A DNA stretch of 64,000 nt, taken from positions 248,001-312,000 of the forward strand of contig JACCET010000006.1 of NCBI GenBank assembly GCA_013416405.1, in the 5' to 3' direction. How positions within the stretch are numbered: the stretch's first letter is position 1; the number at the start of each line of letters is the position of its first letter. The translations under genes and the position numbers were made by a program. The notes beneath the pieces are model-generated. The model was not told where the DNA came from and made no database searches. It saw only the letters and a list, made by a program, of their open reading frames with translations. The stretch is from Alcaligenaceae bacterium (GTDB lineage: Bacteria; Pseudomonadota; Gammaproteobacteria; Burkholderiales; Burkholderiaceae_B). Below are positions 50,080 to 59,623 of the stretch, one piece after another.

Positions 50080-51741
50080 ATGGACCAACTGATCCTTGCA
50101 GACCTGATAACTGATCTGCCCAACGGCATCCGCCTGCAACGCGCCGTACAGACGTTGCGCGAGCATTTTGAATGCGATGCGGTCGGCCTGCTCAGTCTGG
50201 ACGACGACAGTCTGCGCCTGGTTGCCGCGGCCGGCTTGGCGCACGAAGCGCTGGGCCGCCGTTTCGTCGTGGCACAGCACCCTCGTTTTGCCACCATACT
50301 TTCACGACGTGAACCCACCTGGTTCGATCCAGGCAGCATGCTGGCCGACCCCTACGACGGCTTGCTCGACGATAAAAAAGGGCTGCCGCTGCCCGTGCAC
50401 GACTGCCTGGGCATGAGCCTGTACACCGAAGGACGGCCCTGGGGCATCGTCACGCTCGACGCCCTGGAAATTGGCGCCTTCGACAGCGCCGCACTGGACG
50501 AGCTGCAACGCTATGCCCTCATGCTCGAAGCTGCCGTGCGTGTCACCGCGCTTGAAAAGGAGAACCGCAGCCTGAAGCTATTGGGCAGTTCCAACAGCGG
50601 TACGCTGCAAATCATGGATGAAAGCGAAATCGTAGGCGCCAGTGATGCCATCACGCAGCTGCTGCACGAGCTCGATGTCGTGGCTGACTCAGATCTGCCC
50701 GTGCTCTTGACCGGGGAAACCGGCGTGGGCAAAGAGCTCTTTGCCCGCAGGCTGCATCGACGATCCCGGCGCAGCCAGCAGCCCATGGTTCATGTCAACT
50801 GTGCGGCCCTGCCCGAATCCCTGGCCGAAAGTGAGCTGTTCGGACACGTCAAGGGTGCATTTTCCGGCGCGAGCAGTGAACGCGCAGGCCGCTTTGAAGC
50901 CGCCCAAGGCGGCACGCTGTTTCTGGATGAGGTCGGCGAGCTGCCGCTTTCGGTTCAGGCCAAACTGCTGCGAGCCCTGCAAAACGGGGAAATCCAGCGA
51001 CTGGGCACCGATCAGGTCATCAAGACTGACGTTCGCATTATTGCCGCCACCAACCGACAGCTAAAAAAAAGCACCTCAGCCGGGAATTTCCGCGCCGACT
51101 TATATCACCGCCTATCGGTGTACCCGGTTCATATTCCGCCCTTGCGCGAGCGTGGGCAAGATGTATTGATATTGGCCGGCCATTTCATGGAGCTTAGCAG
51201 GGCGCGTCTGGGCTTGCGCGGACTACGTCTGTCGTATGCGGCCGAGCGCGCACTGCTGCACTACAACTGGCCCGGCAATGTGCGCGAACTGGAACACGTT
51301 ATCAGTCGCGCCGCCCTGAAAACACTAAGCCGAGGCACCTCGCGCGACCAGATCCTGACGCTAGATCCGGATGTATTGGATGTGGAAACACCCCATGTAT
51401 CGCTTGCCGAAGCGCTACATCAAGACGACGACGCCCTAGACAGCTACGCGGGGGGCCTTGGCGCCAAGGCGCCAAGGCCCGAAGCACACCTTTACGCCGC
51501 CGAACCCTTTTATGGCCCCGGTCCCGATCACAGCACCGTTGCCACCCCAGACACCACCAGTGCCCAGCCCGCCGTCGCGCAAAAAATCATTCCGTTGCGC
51601 ATAGCGATGGAAAACTGCCAGCGCCAGGCCGTTCAAAACGCCCTGATCCAAACACACGATAACTGGGCACAAGCCGCCAGATTGCTGCAGCTGGACAGCA
51701 GCAATCTGCACAAGCTTGCCAAAAAGCTGGGGCTGAAATAA
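50080..51741 (+). CDS. norR: Nitric-oxide-responsive sigma-54 activator NorR
   Basis: Regulator that binds NO through a mononuclear iron in its N-terminal GAF domain and then activates sigma-54 transcription. The 553 residues have GAF (about 15-165), AAA+ domain (about 190-420) with Walker [15 protein letters not shown] near 212-225 and Walker [13 protein letters not shown], and a Fis-type helix-turn-helix at the C-terminus (about 510-553: [20 protein letters not shown]). The sigma-54 contact loop reads GAFSGA (residues 259-264) where GAFTGA is canonical. About 70 residues of a Pro/Ala-rich linker precede the helix-turn-helix. It is divergent from dnrN-norZ. Confidence 0.94.
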   Translation: MDQLILADLITDLPNGIRLQRAVQTLREHFECDAVGLLSLDDDSLRLVAAAGLAHEALGRRFVVAQHPRFATILSRREPTWFDPGSMLADPYDGLLDDKKGLPLPVHDCLGMSLYTEGRPWGIVTLDALEIGAFDSAALDELQRYALMLEAAVRVTALEKENRSLKLLGSSNSGTLQIMDESEIVGASDAITQLLHELDVVADSDLPVLLTGETGVGKELFARRLHRRSRRSQQPMVHVNCAALPESLAESELFGHVKGAFSGASSERAGRFEAAQGGTLFLDEVGELPLSVQAKLLRALQNGEIQRLGTDQVIKTDVRIIAATNRQLKKSTSAGNFRADLYHRLSVYPVHIPPLRERGQDVLILAGHFMELSRARLGLRGLRLSYAAERALLHYNWPGNVRELEHVISRAALKTLSRGTSRDQILTLDPDVLDVETPHVSLAEALHQDDDALDSYAGGLGAKAPRPEAHLYAAEPFYGPGPDHSTVATPDTTSAQPAVAQKIIPLRIAMENCQRQAVQNALIQTHDNWAQAARLLQLDSSNLHKLAKKLGLK

Positions 51742-51770
51742 GCCTGCGGGCCTGCCATGGCCATACGGTT

Positions 51771-52322
51771 TTAGCCCGCAAAGCCCCCGTCGCTCAGAAA
51801 CTGCAGCTCATCTGCGGTGCTTGGTCGGCCCAGCACATCGTTGCGATGAGGGAAACGGCCAAACCGCGCAATGATGTCGCAGTGATCAATTGCAAAGCTG
51901 ATATTACCAGCGGCGAACTCACGATACAGCTCGACACCGTAGCGCTGATCATCGATGGCTTCCGAATGTATGAAGGGTACGCAGTAGAACAGCGAAAGCG
52001 ATGGATCTACCTGTTCGATGTGACCCGCAGCAATGGCGTGCCGGGCATACTGGCTTGCCTGCGCATCGGTGGCAAACATATCGGGGGTGCCGCGAAAAGC
52101 ATTGCGCGGGAACTGATCCAACAACAGAACCAGTGCCAGGCTGCCCACAGGCTGTTCCATCCAGCTATCGAGCTCGCCACGCACGGCAGCCATATGCAGG
52201 CTTAAAAAGCGCTGCTTGAAATCGGCGTCGAAATCAGGATTCTTGGCAAACCAGGCCTCGGGCCCGGCCTTGAGCCAGAAGTCGACCAACTCCTGCGCTT
52301 GTTGAATTTGCGCTGTGGTCAT
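51771..52322 (-). CDS. DUF924 family protein
   Basis: 183-residue all-helical cytoplasmic protein. Start ATG 52320-52322 gives a good N-terminus (MTTAQIQQAQELVDFWLKAG). The DUF924 signature LVLLLDQFPRNAFRGTPDMFATDAQA lies near 68-93, followed by a FYCVPFIHSEAIDDQ block near 121-135 and FGRFPHRNDVLGR near 162-174. TPR-like structure in family members; function unknown. It follows the tautomerase gene by 8 bases. Confidence 0.88.
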   Translation of the reverse strand: MTTAQIQQAQELVDFWLKAGPEAWFAKNPDFDADFKQRFLSLHMAAVRGELDSWMEQPVGSLALVLLLDQFPRNAFRGTPDMFATDAQASQYARHAIAAGHIEQVDPSLSLFYCVPFIHSEAIDDQRYGVELYREFAAGNISFAIDHCDIIARFGRFPHRNDVLGRPSTADELQFLSDGGFAG

Positions 52323-52330
52323 GCCCGCAC

Positions 52331-52705
52331 CTATCGCCCCATGGCTTTCGCGCTGACTCCGCCGGCCATGCCCATATTGCCCTTGGGGAAGTCGACCAGA
52401 CGCACGCGAACTTCGCTTTCGGGAATCCCCGAAATGTCGCAACCCGTTTTGCTCAGCGCAGCAATAAGCGCCGTTTTTTGCTCTTCGGTACGACCTTCGA
52501 TGAAGTCCACCACAAACATAAGTCCAGGAGTATTGAACTGGCCAGCATTCAAATAATATCCATGCGGCAGTTCATGCAGCATGACCCGAACGCTGGCCAG
52601 AGGCGCGCCTATGCTTTGCACAATTGCATCGCTGCTGCGTTCCAGCAATTGTTTTTTCTGTTCGGCGGACAGCCCTTCGGTGGCAGAAATCGTGATGTAC
52701 GGCAT
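52331..52705 (-). CDS. Tautomerase-superfamily protein (4-oxalocrotonate tautomerase-like tandem)
   Basis: 124 residues from ATG 52703-52705, so that Pro immediately follows Met as the catalytic Pro1 of the superfamily (MPYITISATEGLSAEQKKQL). Two similar beta-alpha-beta units are seen (about 1-62 and 63-124), as in fused tautomerases such as MSAD or cis-CaaD, although the second has no Pro start. The GYYLNAGQF block near 60-68 and GRTEEQKTALIAAL near 81-94 are typical. Substrate unknown. The gene is just before the DUF924 gene. Confidence 0.82.
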   Translation of the reverse strand: MPYITISATEGLSAEQKKQLLERSSDAIVQSIGAPLASVRVMLHELPHGYYLNAGQFNTPGLMFVVDFIEGRTEEQKTALIAALSKTGCDISGIPESEVRVRLVDFPKGNMGMAGGVSAKAMGR

Positions 52706-52830
52706 GGTGACCTCGTGATAAACAAATAGAATTGCCAATTATCGCTGTACGATGGCTAGCTGCACAAGCACTGCGTGTAACATCAGGATCAGGCCACGCT
52801 TGCCTTCGTCATCTCTTTCAGGGACGCTTT

Positions 52831-53697
52831 ATGACCACTGCCCAAGTCCAAGCCTTCTTCGACAAACAGACCGCCACGTTTTCCTATGTGGTTTATCACT
52901 CGCAAGACAGCGCCTGCGCCGTGATTGACTCCGTTCTGGACTATGACCCGAAATCAGGCCGCGTCAGCACCACGTCGGCAGATGACATCATAGACTTCAT
53001 CAATACAAAGCAATTGCAGGTGCAATGGCTGCTGGAAACGCACGCGCATGCCGATCATCTTTCCGCCGCAAGCTATATTCGCACCAAGCTGGGCGGAAAG
53101 ATCGCCATAGGCGAGCATATTGTCCAGGTACAGCAAGTCTTTTCAGACATCTTCAATCTTAAAGATACCCTACAGCCTTACGGTTCACAATTTGATCATC
53201 TATTCAAGGATGACGAGGTCTTTCAAATTGGTCGCCTGTCAGCCAGGGTGATGCATGTGCCGGGTCACACGCCGGCAGACGTGGCCTACCAGATAGAGGG
53301 GCTAGACGTGTTCATTGGCGACACATTATTCATGCCCGATGTCGGCACGGCGCGCTGCGACTTTCCGGGCGGCGACGCCGGCCAACTATATGCATCCATT
53401 CATAAGTTGCTGAACCTGGGCGACGGCACACGCTTGTACCTGTGCCACGATTACCCGCCTGACACACGCTCACATGAGTGTGTTTGCACAGCGGGCGAGC
53501 AGCGCACCAGCAATATACATATTCATGACGGCGTCAGTGCCAGCGAATTTATCGCCATGCGCAACACACGCGACAAAACCCTGGATATGCCCGTACTGAT
53601 CCTGCCTGCCATACAGATCAATATCCGGGCAGGCCAATTGCCGGAGCCGGACGACAACGGCGTGCACTACTTGAAGATTCCCCTTAATCAGTTTTAG
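52831..53697 (+). CDS. MBL-fold hydrolase, persulfide dioxygenase-like (Blh/ETHE1 type)
   Basis: 288-residue metallo-beta-lactamase-fold enzyme. Start ATG 52831 with GGGA upstream. Metal-binding motif HAHADHLSAA near 67-76 (HxHxDH), His in VMHVPGHTPADVAYQIEG near 141-158, and Asp/His in LYLCHDYPPD near 202-211. The pattern matches ETHE1-like persulfide dioxygenases and the Blh protein of sulfur metabolism, which oxidise glutathione persulfide or related compounds to sulfite. A hydroxyacylglutathione hydrolase activity is an alternative. There is no regulator nearby. Confidence 0.85.
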   Translation: MTTAQVQAFFDKQTATFSYVVYHSQDSACAVIDSVLDYDPKSGRVSTTSADDIIDFINTKQLQVQWLLETHAHADHLSAASYIRTKLGGKIAIGEHIVQVQQVFSDIFNLKDTLQPYGSQFDHLFKDDEVFQIGRLSARVMHVPGHTPADVAYQIEGLDVFIGDTLFMPDVGTARCDFPGGDAGQLYASIHKLLNLGDGTRLYLCHDYPPDTRSHECVCTAGEQRTSNIHIHDGVSASEFIAMRNTRDKTLDMPVLILPAIQINIRAGQLPEPDDNGVHYLKIPLNQF

Positions 53698-53791
53698 GCG
53701 GAAACGCAGACCGGCACGCAAGGGAACGTTTCCGATGAAATATGGTCTGCAAGATTACCGAAAAATAAAACGACGAACAAGAAAGCAGAAA

Positions 53792-55783
53792 ATGAATTGG
53801 ACAGACGCATTAGTTGAAAGCGGCATATGGATCATGCAGGCCTACGCCATTACCTTGGTACTGGCCTCTGCCACCATAGGAATACTGGCCAGGCGCACCG
53901 TCTGGGGCAGGCAGTTCTGGGCATTGGCATCTGGCTACTTTTCACCACGGCGCAGCTGGAAGCCGCTGGTTACGCTGGCACTGATACTGCTGCTTACCCT
54001 GGCCGGCGTAAGGCTGGAAGTCCTGTTTTCGAACTGGTACAACACCATGTACACCGCACTGCAAAAGCTGGACGAGTCCGGCTTTTGGGGCGCCATGGTG
54101 CTGTTTGCCGTTCTGGCCACCATACACGTGGTGCGCTCCTTGCTCGATTTCTATGTACAAAATGCGTTCACAATACGCTGGCGTGTATGGCTGAATGAAC
54201 AATTGCTGGGCAGTTGGCTGGACAAGCAAGCGTATTACCGCAGCCAATATCTGGACACCCCCGTCGATAACCCCGATCAACGTATACAGCAAGACGTCAC
54301 GGTATTCGCCGAGATGTCGCTGTCGCTGTGCATGGGCGTGATCAATGCATTGGTATCTACTTTTGCCTTCACGCTGATCTTGTGGAATTTGTCGGGGCCG
54401 ATATCGCTTTTTGGCCTGGAGGTTCCACGCGGCATGGTCTTCCTGGTGTTTGTCTACGTTATCGTGGCCACCGTCTTTGCCATCAAGATCGGGCGCCCCC
54501 TGATTTTGCTGAACTTTCTTAACGAACGCTTTAACGCCGACTATCGTTATGCACTGGTTCGCTTACGCGAGTATGCCGAAAGCATAGCCTTTTATGCCGG
54601 CGAAAAAGTCGAAGGCACCATACTGCGTGGCCGCTTTGCCAATGTCATCAACAACGCCTGGGCCATTGTGTATCGATCCCTGAAGTTCCTGGGATTCAAC
54701 TTTTCGGTCAGCCAGGCCGCCGTGGTTTTTCCCTTCATCATCCAGGCCCAGCGCTTTTTTTCCAAGCAAATCAGCCTGGGCGATTTGATGCAAACCGCGC
54801 AGGCCTTTGGCCGATTGCAAGACAACCTGTCGTTCTTTCGAAATGCCTACGACAACTTCGCCACTTACCGCGCCACGCTCGATCGTTTAAGCGGTTTCAC
54901 CAAGGCGATTGCCGATGCCCGCGCGCTGCCCGAACCCGACGTCCAGGCACAGGGGCCACGCATAGCCCTGCAATCGCTTACGGTGCGCACACCTTCGGGC
55001 ACCCTGTTGCTCAAGGATTTAAGTGTGGAAGTCTTGCCCGACGCGCCCTTGTTGATACGCGGGCCTTCGGGCTCGGGTAAAACCACCCTACTACGAGCCG
55101 TCGCCGGATTGTGGCCCTATTGTGATGGCCACATCATCCGACCCGAGCACGAAGCCCTGTTTTTATCGCAAAAGCCTTATCTGCCATTGGGCAGTCTGCG
55201 TTCAGCCTTGTATTACCCCCATGCACTGCCCGAAGGCACAGGTCAGCAACCCACCACAGACGTTCGGCATCAGGAACAGGCCGCCCTGGCCAGCGCACAT
55301 CGCGTGCCCAGCAATCTTGATGGCCTAATCAATAGCCACAAAAACCAGGTCTCCAGGCCCCACGCTGCCCAAGACGCCCAGGCAAGCAACGAACAGAGTG
55401 GCCCAGACGGCAGCGCATCGGCGACGCTGGATCAGCGCGCCATCGATGTCCTGCGTGCGGTGCAACTTGGACACCTGGCTGACAAACTGGACATGACAGC
55501 CGACTGGGGCCGTATCTTGTCACTGGGAGAGCAGCAACGTTTGGCCTTTGGCCGTGTATTGCTGGCCGAGCCCGATGCCATATTCCTGGATGAAGCCACC
55601 TCGGCCATGGACGAAGGTCTGGAAGATGCCATGTATCGGCTGGTTCGCGAACGCTTGCCCGCCACCATACTGCTCAGCGTTGGGCATCGCAGCACACTGT
55701 TTGCGCATCATCCCCGCCAACTCGTGTTGAAGGGCGACGGAACCGGCGCCTGGGAAATCACCGATACAGACCTGCTACGATAG
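53792..55783 (+). CDS. SbmA/BacA/YddA-type ABC transporter, fused permease and ATPase
   Basis: 663 residues from the ATG at 53792 (MNWTDALVESG), chosen because the upstream ATG at 53735 gives a basic extension; either is possible. The permease part (about 15-370) has six helices in the ABC_membrane_2 pattern with RIQQDVTVFAEMSLSLCMG. The ATPase has Walker A RGPSGSGKTTLLRAVAG near 430-446, an insertion of about 65 residues near 486-555, signature LSLGEQQRLAFGRVLL near 571-586 and Walker B DAIFLDEATSAMD. Related proteins take up or export peptides, or act on vitamin B12-type substrates. Confidence 0.88.
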   Translation: MNWTDALVESGIWIMQAYAITLVLASATIGILARRTVWGRQFWALASGYFSPRRSWKPLVTLALILLLTLAGVRLEVLFSNWYNTMYTALQKLDESGFWGAMVLFAVLATIHVVRSLLDFYVQNAFTIRWRVWLNEQLLGSWLDKQAYYRSQYLDTPVDNPDQRIQQDVTVFAEMSLSLCMGVINALVSTFAFTLILWNLSGPISLFGLEVPRGMVFLVFVYVIVATVFAIKIGRPLILLNFLNERFNADYRYALVRLREYAESIAFYAGEKVEGTILRGRFANVINNAWAIVYRSLKFLGFNFSVSQAAVVFPFIIQAQRFFSKQISLGDLMQTAQAFGRLQDNLSFFRNAYDNFATYRATLDRLSGFTKAIADARALPEPDVQAQGPRIALQSLTVRTPSGTLLLKDLSVEVLPDAPLLIRGPSGSGKTTLLRAVAGLWPYCDGHIIRPEHEALFLSQKPYLPLGSLRSALYYPHALPEGTGQQPTTDVRHQEQAALASAHRVPSNLDGLINSHKNQVSRPHAAQDAQASNEQSGPDGSASATLDQRAIDVLRAVQLGHLADKLDMTADWGRILSLGEQQRLAFGRVLLAEPDAIFLDEATSAMDEGLEDAMYRLVRERLPATILLSVGHRSTLFAHHPRQLVLKGDGTGAWEITDTDLLR

Positions 55784-55824
55784 CAAGCGTTCTACCCCGT
55801 AATTAATATTAGGCAACACCACCC

Positions 55825-56199
55825 ATGAACTACCTTGCTATCAAGCACCTGCACACGACAGCCGCCGCGCTGAGCATACTTTTCTTTGTAATACGCGCCT
55901 ACTGGTCGGTCACCGAATCGTCTCGTTTGCAGCACCGGCTGGTTAAAACACTGCCGCATGTTGTCGACACCATATTGCTGCTGGCCGGCGTGACCCTGGC
56001 GGCCATGATGGGCGCCAATCAGCCCTGGATACTGGTCAAGATCGTGGCTCTGATTGCTTACATAGGTGTAGGCACCATCGCCATCAAGCACGGCAAAACC
56101 CCCAAGACGCGCGCCATTGCAGCGGTGGTGGCTGTTTTGATTTTTGCGTATATCGTAGGTGTGGCCATTACCAAGCACCCACTTTCGTGGTTTCTGTAA
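55825..56199 (+). CDS. SirB2-like membrane protein
   Basis: 124 residues, four predicted helices (about 10-28, 42-62, 68-88, 98-118). The pattern YLAIKHLHTTAAALSILFFV at the N-terminus, SSRLQHRLVKTLPHVVDTILLL near 32-53 and HPLSWFL at the C-terminus fit SirB2, which is often next to sirB1/invasion regulators, but not here. Function unknown. Confidence 0.88.
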   Translation: MNYLAIKHLHTTAAALSILFFVIRAYWSVTESSRLQHRLVKTLPHVVDTILLLAGVTLAAMMGANQPWILVKIVALIAYIGVGTIAIKHGKTPKTRAIAAVVAVLIFAYIVGVAITKHPLSWFL

Positions 56200-56231
56200 T
56201 GGCAAGCTGTTAACGCGCCTGTTCTAATGCC

Positions 56232-57293
56232 TTACCAAGCGCCCAATAGGCGCTGTACCAGCAAGCTGCTGCCCGCCACCGCTATCCATACACCCAGCCC
56301 CAACAAGATGGGACGTATGCCAGCAATGGCCATGCGCCGCAGGTCGGACGACAGACCGATGGCGGTAAGTGCAACGACGATCAGGAACTGGGCCAGCAAG
56401 TGCAGGCTTGCATGCATGGCTTCGGGAATCAGCCCGCTTGAGCGCAGCGCCGAAGCGACCAGAAACCAAAGGATGAACCAGGGGAAGATGCGCCGCAGGC
56501 TAAAGCCGGCGCTGCCTTGCTTTTTCTCGCGCCAGGCGACCCATACGGCCAGCACCAGGCAGATCGGTATGATCAAGGTTGCCCGTGTGAGTTTGACTAT
56601 GGTGGCGTAGTCGCCCGCTGCCGTGCTGTAGCTATAGCCGGCCGCCACCACCGACGAGGTATCGTTGATGGCCGTACCGGCCCACATGCCAAACCCGGCA
56701 TCCGACATATTCAACCAGTGTCCCATTGCCGGGAAGGCCAGCACCGCCACAACGTTAAAGAGAAAAATGGTGGAGATGGCAAAAGCCGTTTCATGCTCGT
56801 CGGGTTTGATAATAGGCGTGACCGCCGCAATAGCCGAGCCGCCGCATATGGCGGTGCCCACACCAATCAGCGTTTTGAGCTTGGCTGGAATGCCCAGCCA
56901 TTTGCCCAGTACATAAGCCGACACAAAGGCCACGACAATAGTCACCAGGGTGACCCACAGCGACTCCATGCCGGTCTTGGCTACCTGCTGGATGCTTAGC
57001 CCAAAACCAAGCGCAATAATAGACCACTGCAATATTTGCTTGGAGGCAAACTGCAGGCCAGGCTTGAATACCGGCCCGACCCCCACAGTATTGCGTATGG
57101 CTATGCCCAGCAGTATGCCAAACACCGGCCCACCAATAATCGGCATCCAACGCCCCAGCATCATTGCAAAAATGCCCACCACCACGGCCAGTGCCAAACC
57201 ATACAGGGGCGATGGCGCGCGGGGTGATGCATCTTGACGACTGGCCGACGCCGGTTGAGTGGCTGACGATAATATAGTGTTGCCTGATGACAT
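56232..57293 (-). CDS. YeiH family putative sulfate exporter (UPF0324)
   Basis: 353-residue membrane protein with about 10-11 helices. Family landmarks: MLGRWMPIIGGPVFGILLGIAI near 40-61, KTLIGVGTAICGGSAIAAVTPII near 140-162, and AGTAINDTSSVVAAGYSYS near 210-228. E. coli YeiH is controlled by the LysR regulator YeiE; here a LysR gene is divergent, which supports the same arrangement. The transported compound is unproven. Confidence 0.92.
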   Translation of the reverse strand: MSSGNTILSSATQPASASRQDASPRAPSPLYGLALAVVVGIFAMMLGRWMPIIGGPVFGILLGIAIRNTVGVGPVFKPGLQFASKQILQWSIIALGFGLSIQQVAKTGMESLWVTLVTIVVAFVSAYVLGKWLGIPAKLKTLIGVGTAICGGSAIAAVTPIIKPDEHETAFAISTIFLFNVVAVLAFPAMGHWLNMSDAGFGMWAGTAINDTSSVVAAGYSYSTAAGDYATIVKLTRATLIIPICLVLAVWVAWREKKQGSAGFSLRRIFPWFILWFLVASALRSSGLIPEAMHASLHLLAQFLIVVALTAIGLSSDLRRMAIAGIRPILLGLGVWIAVAGSSLLVQRLLGAW

Positions 57294-57399
57294 GTTTTAT
57301 ACACGGGTAGTTGAATATATAAATAACTTTTAGTTATTTTAAATAGCCCCATCATATAAATAAATTCATTAAATCTTATCAATACTATAAAATAAACTG

Positions 57400-58332
57400 A
57401 TGCTTGGAATCAGCCTTAAACAACTCGAAGTATTTGTCGCCATCGCCTCGGCCGGCACCGTACGCGCCGCCGCGGAACGTCTGTTCGTCACGCAGCCCGC
57501 TGTCAGCATGGCCTTGGCCGAACTCGAACGGCAGATGGGCGTCCAGCTATTCGACCGTGAACGCGGCCGACTGCGGCTAAGTACACGCGGCAAAGAAGTC
57601 CTGCCCATGGCACTGGAAGTCATAGAACGTGTCCAGGAAATGCTGCGACAGGCCGGCCAGCAGCCGATGATACTGACTGGCGAACTGCATGTAGGCGCCA
57701 GCAACACCATAGGCAATTATTTGGTCGGCGAGCTCCTGGGTCCATTCATCAGTCAGCATCCGCAGGTTTCCCTGCAGGTCAGCGTGGAAAACACCGAGGC
57801 CATAGTTCGGGCATTGCTGGAGCATCGTGTCGATATCGGCTGCGTGGAAGGCCCGGTCAATCATCCCCAGCTTGAAGTGCTGCCCTGGCGGGACGATGCG
57901 CTGGTCGTATGCGCGGCCCCTACGCATCCGCTGGCGCAACAATCCGGGCTCAAGCCGCGCCACTTCAAAGGTGCAAAATGGATACTGCGTGAACACGGCT
58001 CTGCCATGCGCATACAAGCTGAACAAGTACTCAATCTTTTGCCGTCAGGGCAAATAGTGCTGGAGCTTGGGCAGGTCGAGGCCATTAAACAAGCCGTCAT
58101 CGCAGGGCTGGGCATCGCCTGCCTACCCTATGCCGCCGCCATTGAATCCATGTCAACTGGCCGACTCAAAGTACTGGATACGCCATTTCTTGAGCTGCAC
58201 AGGCGTCTATCGCTGATTTTGCACAAATCGCGTTATCGCGGTGCACTTATCGACGCCTTTGTCGCCAGCCTGTCCGATACATCAGTTAGCATGACAGTTG
58301 AAGACACGCTCAAAACAGGATCACAGCCATGA
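57400..58332 (+). CDS. LysR-family regulator (YeiE/CysB-like)
   Basis: 310 residues: an N-terminal winged helix-turn-helix (about 1-60; LKQLEVFVAIASAGTVRAAAERLFVTQPAVSMALAELE, broken here at natural positions) and a LysR effector-binding domain (about 90-295). It is divergent from yeiH with a 106-base gap, so it most likely controls it. Its TGA overlaps the ATG of the patatin gene (ATGA), which is unusual for this regulator. Confidence 0.92.
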   Translation: MLGISLKQLEVFVAIASAGTVRAAAERLFVTQPAVSMALAELERQMGVQLFDRERGRLRLSTRGKEVLPMALEVIERVQEMLRQAGQQPMILTGELHVGASNTIGNYLVGELLGPFISQHPQVSLQVSVENTEAIVRALLEHRVDIGCVEGPVNHPQLEVLPWRDDALVVCAAPTHPLAQQSGLKPRHFKGAKWILREHGSAMRIQAEQVLNLLPSGQIVLELGQVEAIKQAVIAGLGIACLPYAAAIESMSTGRLKVLDTPFLELHRRLSLILHKSRYRGALIDAFVASLSDTSVSMTVEDTLKTGSQP

Positions 58333-59594
58333 ACTCGCTACCCACTCAAGCCAGTACCGAAGCGGCCGCGCAAGAAAAGACCAAGGCACCGGCCAATATT
58401 CCGCCCGGCCTGCCACCTTACGAAACCATAGCACTGGTGTTGCAAGGCGGCGGCGCGCTGGGTGCCTATCAGGCGGGCGTTTTTCAAGGCCTGCACGAAG
58501 CGGGCATCGAACCAGGCTACCTTTCCGGGATATCCATCGGTGCGCTGAACACGGCCATTATTGCGGGCAACCCACCCGAAACCCAAGTGGCCCGCCTTAC
58601 CGAATTTTGGGAAACCATTTGTCAGCCCAACTTCGGACTAAGCCTGAATCCCTTCGTGGAACAGTCCTTGTTCAACCTGAATGACACCATGCGCCAGACG
58701 CTGAGCGCGCTACACGCCGGCAGCGCCTTGCTCAATGGACAAAAAGGCTTCTTTCAGCCCCGGTTCCCTCCTCCGCCCAATACCACACCGGGCGAGCCGG
58801 CCACCGCCAGCTATTACGACACCAGCGCCTTGAAAGACACACTCGAGCGTCTGTGCGACTTCGACCGTATCAACAGCCAGGCTCAGCATGTCTCGGTGGG
58901 GGCCGTCAACGTGCGCAACGGCAACCTTGTCTACTTTGATAATTTCAAGATCAAACTCAGGGCCGAGCACTTCATGGCCTCGGGCGCCTTGCCGCCCGCT
59001 TTCGCAGCGGTTGAAATCGATGGCGAATACTATTGGGACGGCGGTCTGGTATCGAATACCCCACTAACGGAAATACTGGACTCACGTCCCTTGCGCGACA
59101 CCCTGGTCTTTCAGGTCGACCTATGGAGTGCGCGGGGCCGCGCGCCCTCCAATATGAGCGAGGTGTCCGACCGCATAAAAGATATCCGTTATTCCAGCCG
59201 CACCCGCATGGTGACCGATCAATTGCGCTGGTCACAATACCTGCGGCACATGCTGCAGCATATTCTTAAAGACCTGCCTGAAGAGGCCCGCACCACCAAC
59301 CCCTATTTCCACATTGCGCAAGACCTGGCCTGCAGCAAACGCTACAACGTCATCCACCTGATTTACCGCAATCAGGCCTATGAAAAGCACTATAAAGACT
59401 TTCAGTTCGGACTGGCCACCATGCGCGGTCACTGGGACAGCGGCTTGGAAGACATACGCCATACATTGGCCAATCCCGAGCGGCTGGCCATGCCGGAAAA
59501 TGCTTCCGGCTTTGTCACGCACGATGTCCACCGAGAAGAAATCGAACAGCTCATGGATATCGCGAAGCACAAAATACCGCAGGGGGCCAGCTAA
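58329..59594 (+). CDS. Patatin-like phospholipase
   Basis: Lipid acyl hydrolase, Ser-Asp dyad. The 421 residues contain the oxyanion motif QGGGALGAYQAGVFQGL near 39-55, the nucleophile elbow in YLSGISIGALNTAI near 63-76 (GxSxG = GISIG), and the catalytic Asp in YYWDGGLVSNTPL near 236-248. A C-terminal extension (about 290-421) fits the DUF3734 type of patatin proteins. No signal peptide is seen, so it is probably cytoplasmic or delivered otherwise. Coupled by ATGA to the LysR gene. Confidence 0.9.
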   Translation: MNSLPTQASTEAAAQEKTKAPANIPPGLPPYETIALVLQGGGALGAYQAGVFQGLHEAGIEPGYLSGISIGALNTAIIAGNPPETQVARLTEFWETICQPNFGLSLNPFVEQSLFNLNDTMRQTLSALHAGSALLNGQKGFFQPRFPPPPNTTPGEPATASYYDTSALKDTLERLCDFDRINSQAQHVSVGAVNVRNGNLVYFDNFKIKLRAEHFMASGALPPAFAAVEIDGEYYWDGGLVSNTPLTEILDSRPLRDTLVFQVDLWSARGRAPSNMSEVSDRIKDIRYSSRTRMVTDQLRWSQYLRHMLQHILKDLPEEARTTNPYFHIAQDLACSKRYNVIHLIYRNQAYEKHYKDFQFGLATMRGHWDSGLEDIRHTLANPERLAMPENASGFVTHDVHREEIEQLMDIAKHKIPQGAS

Positions 59595-59623
59595 GCTTAG
59601 GTCAGGCTGACGGCGTCAGTCGG

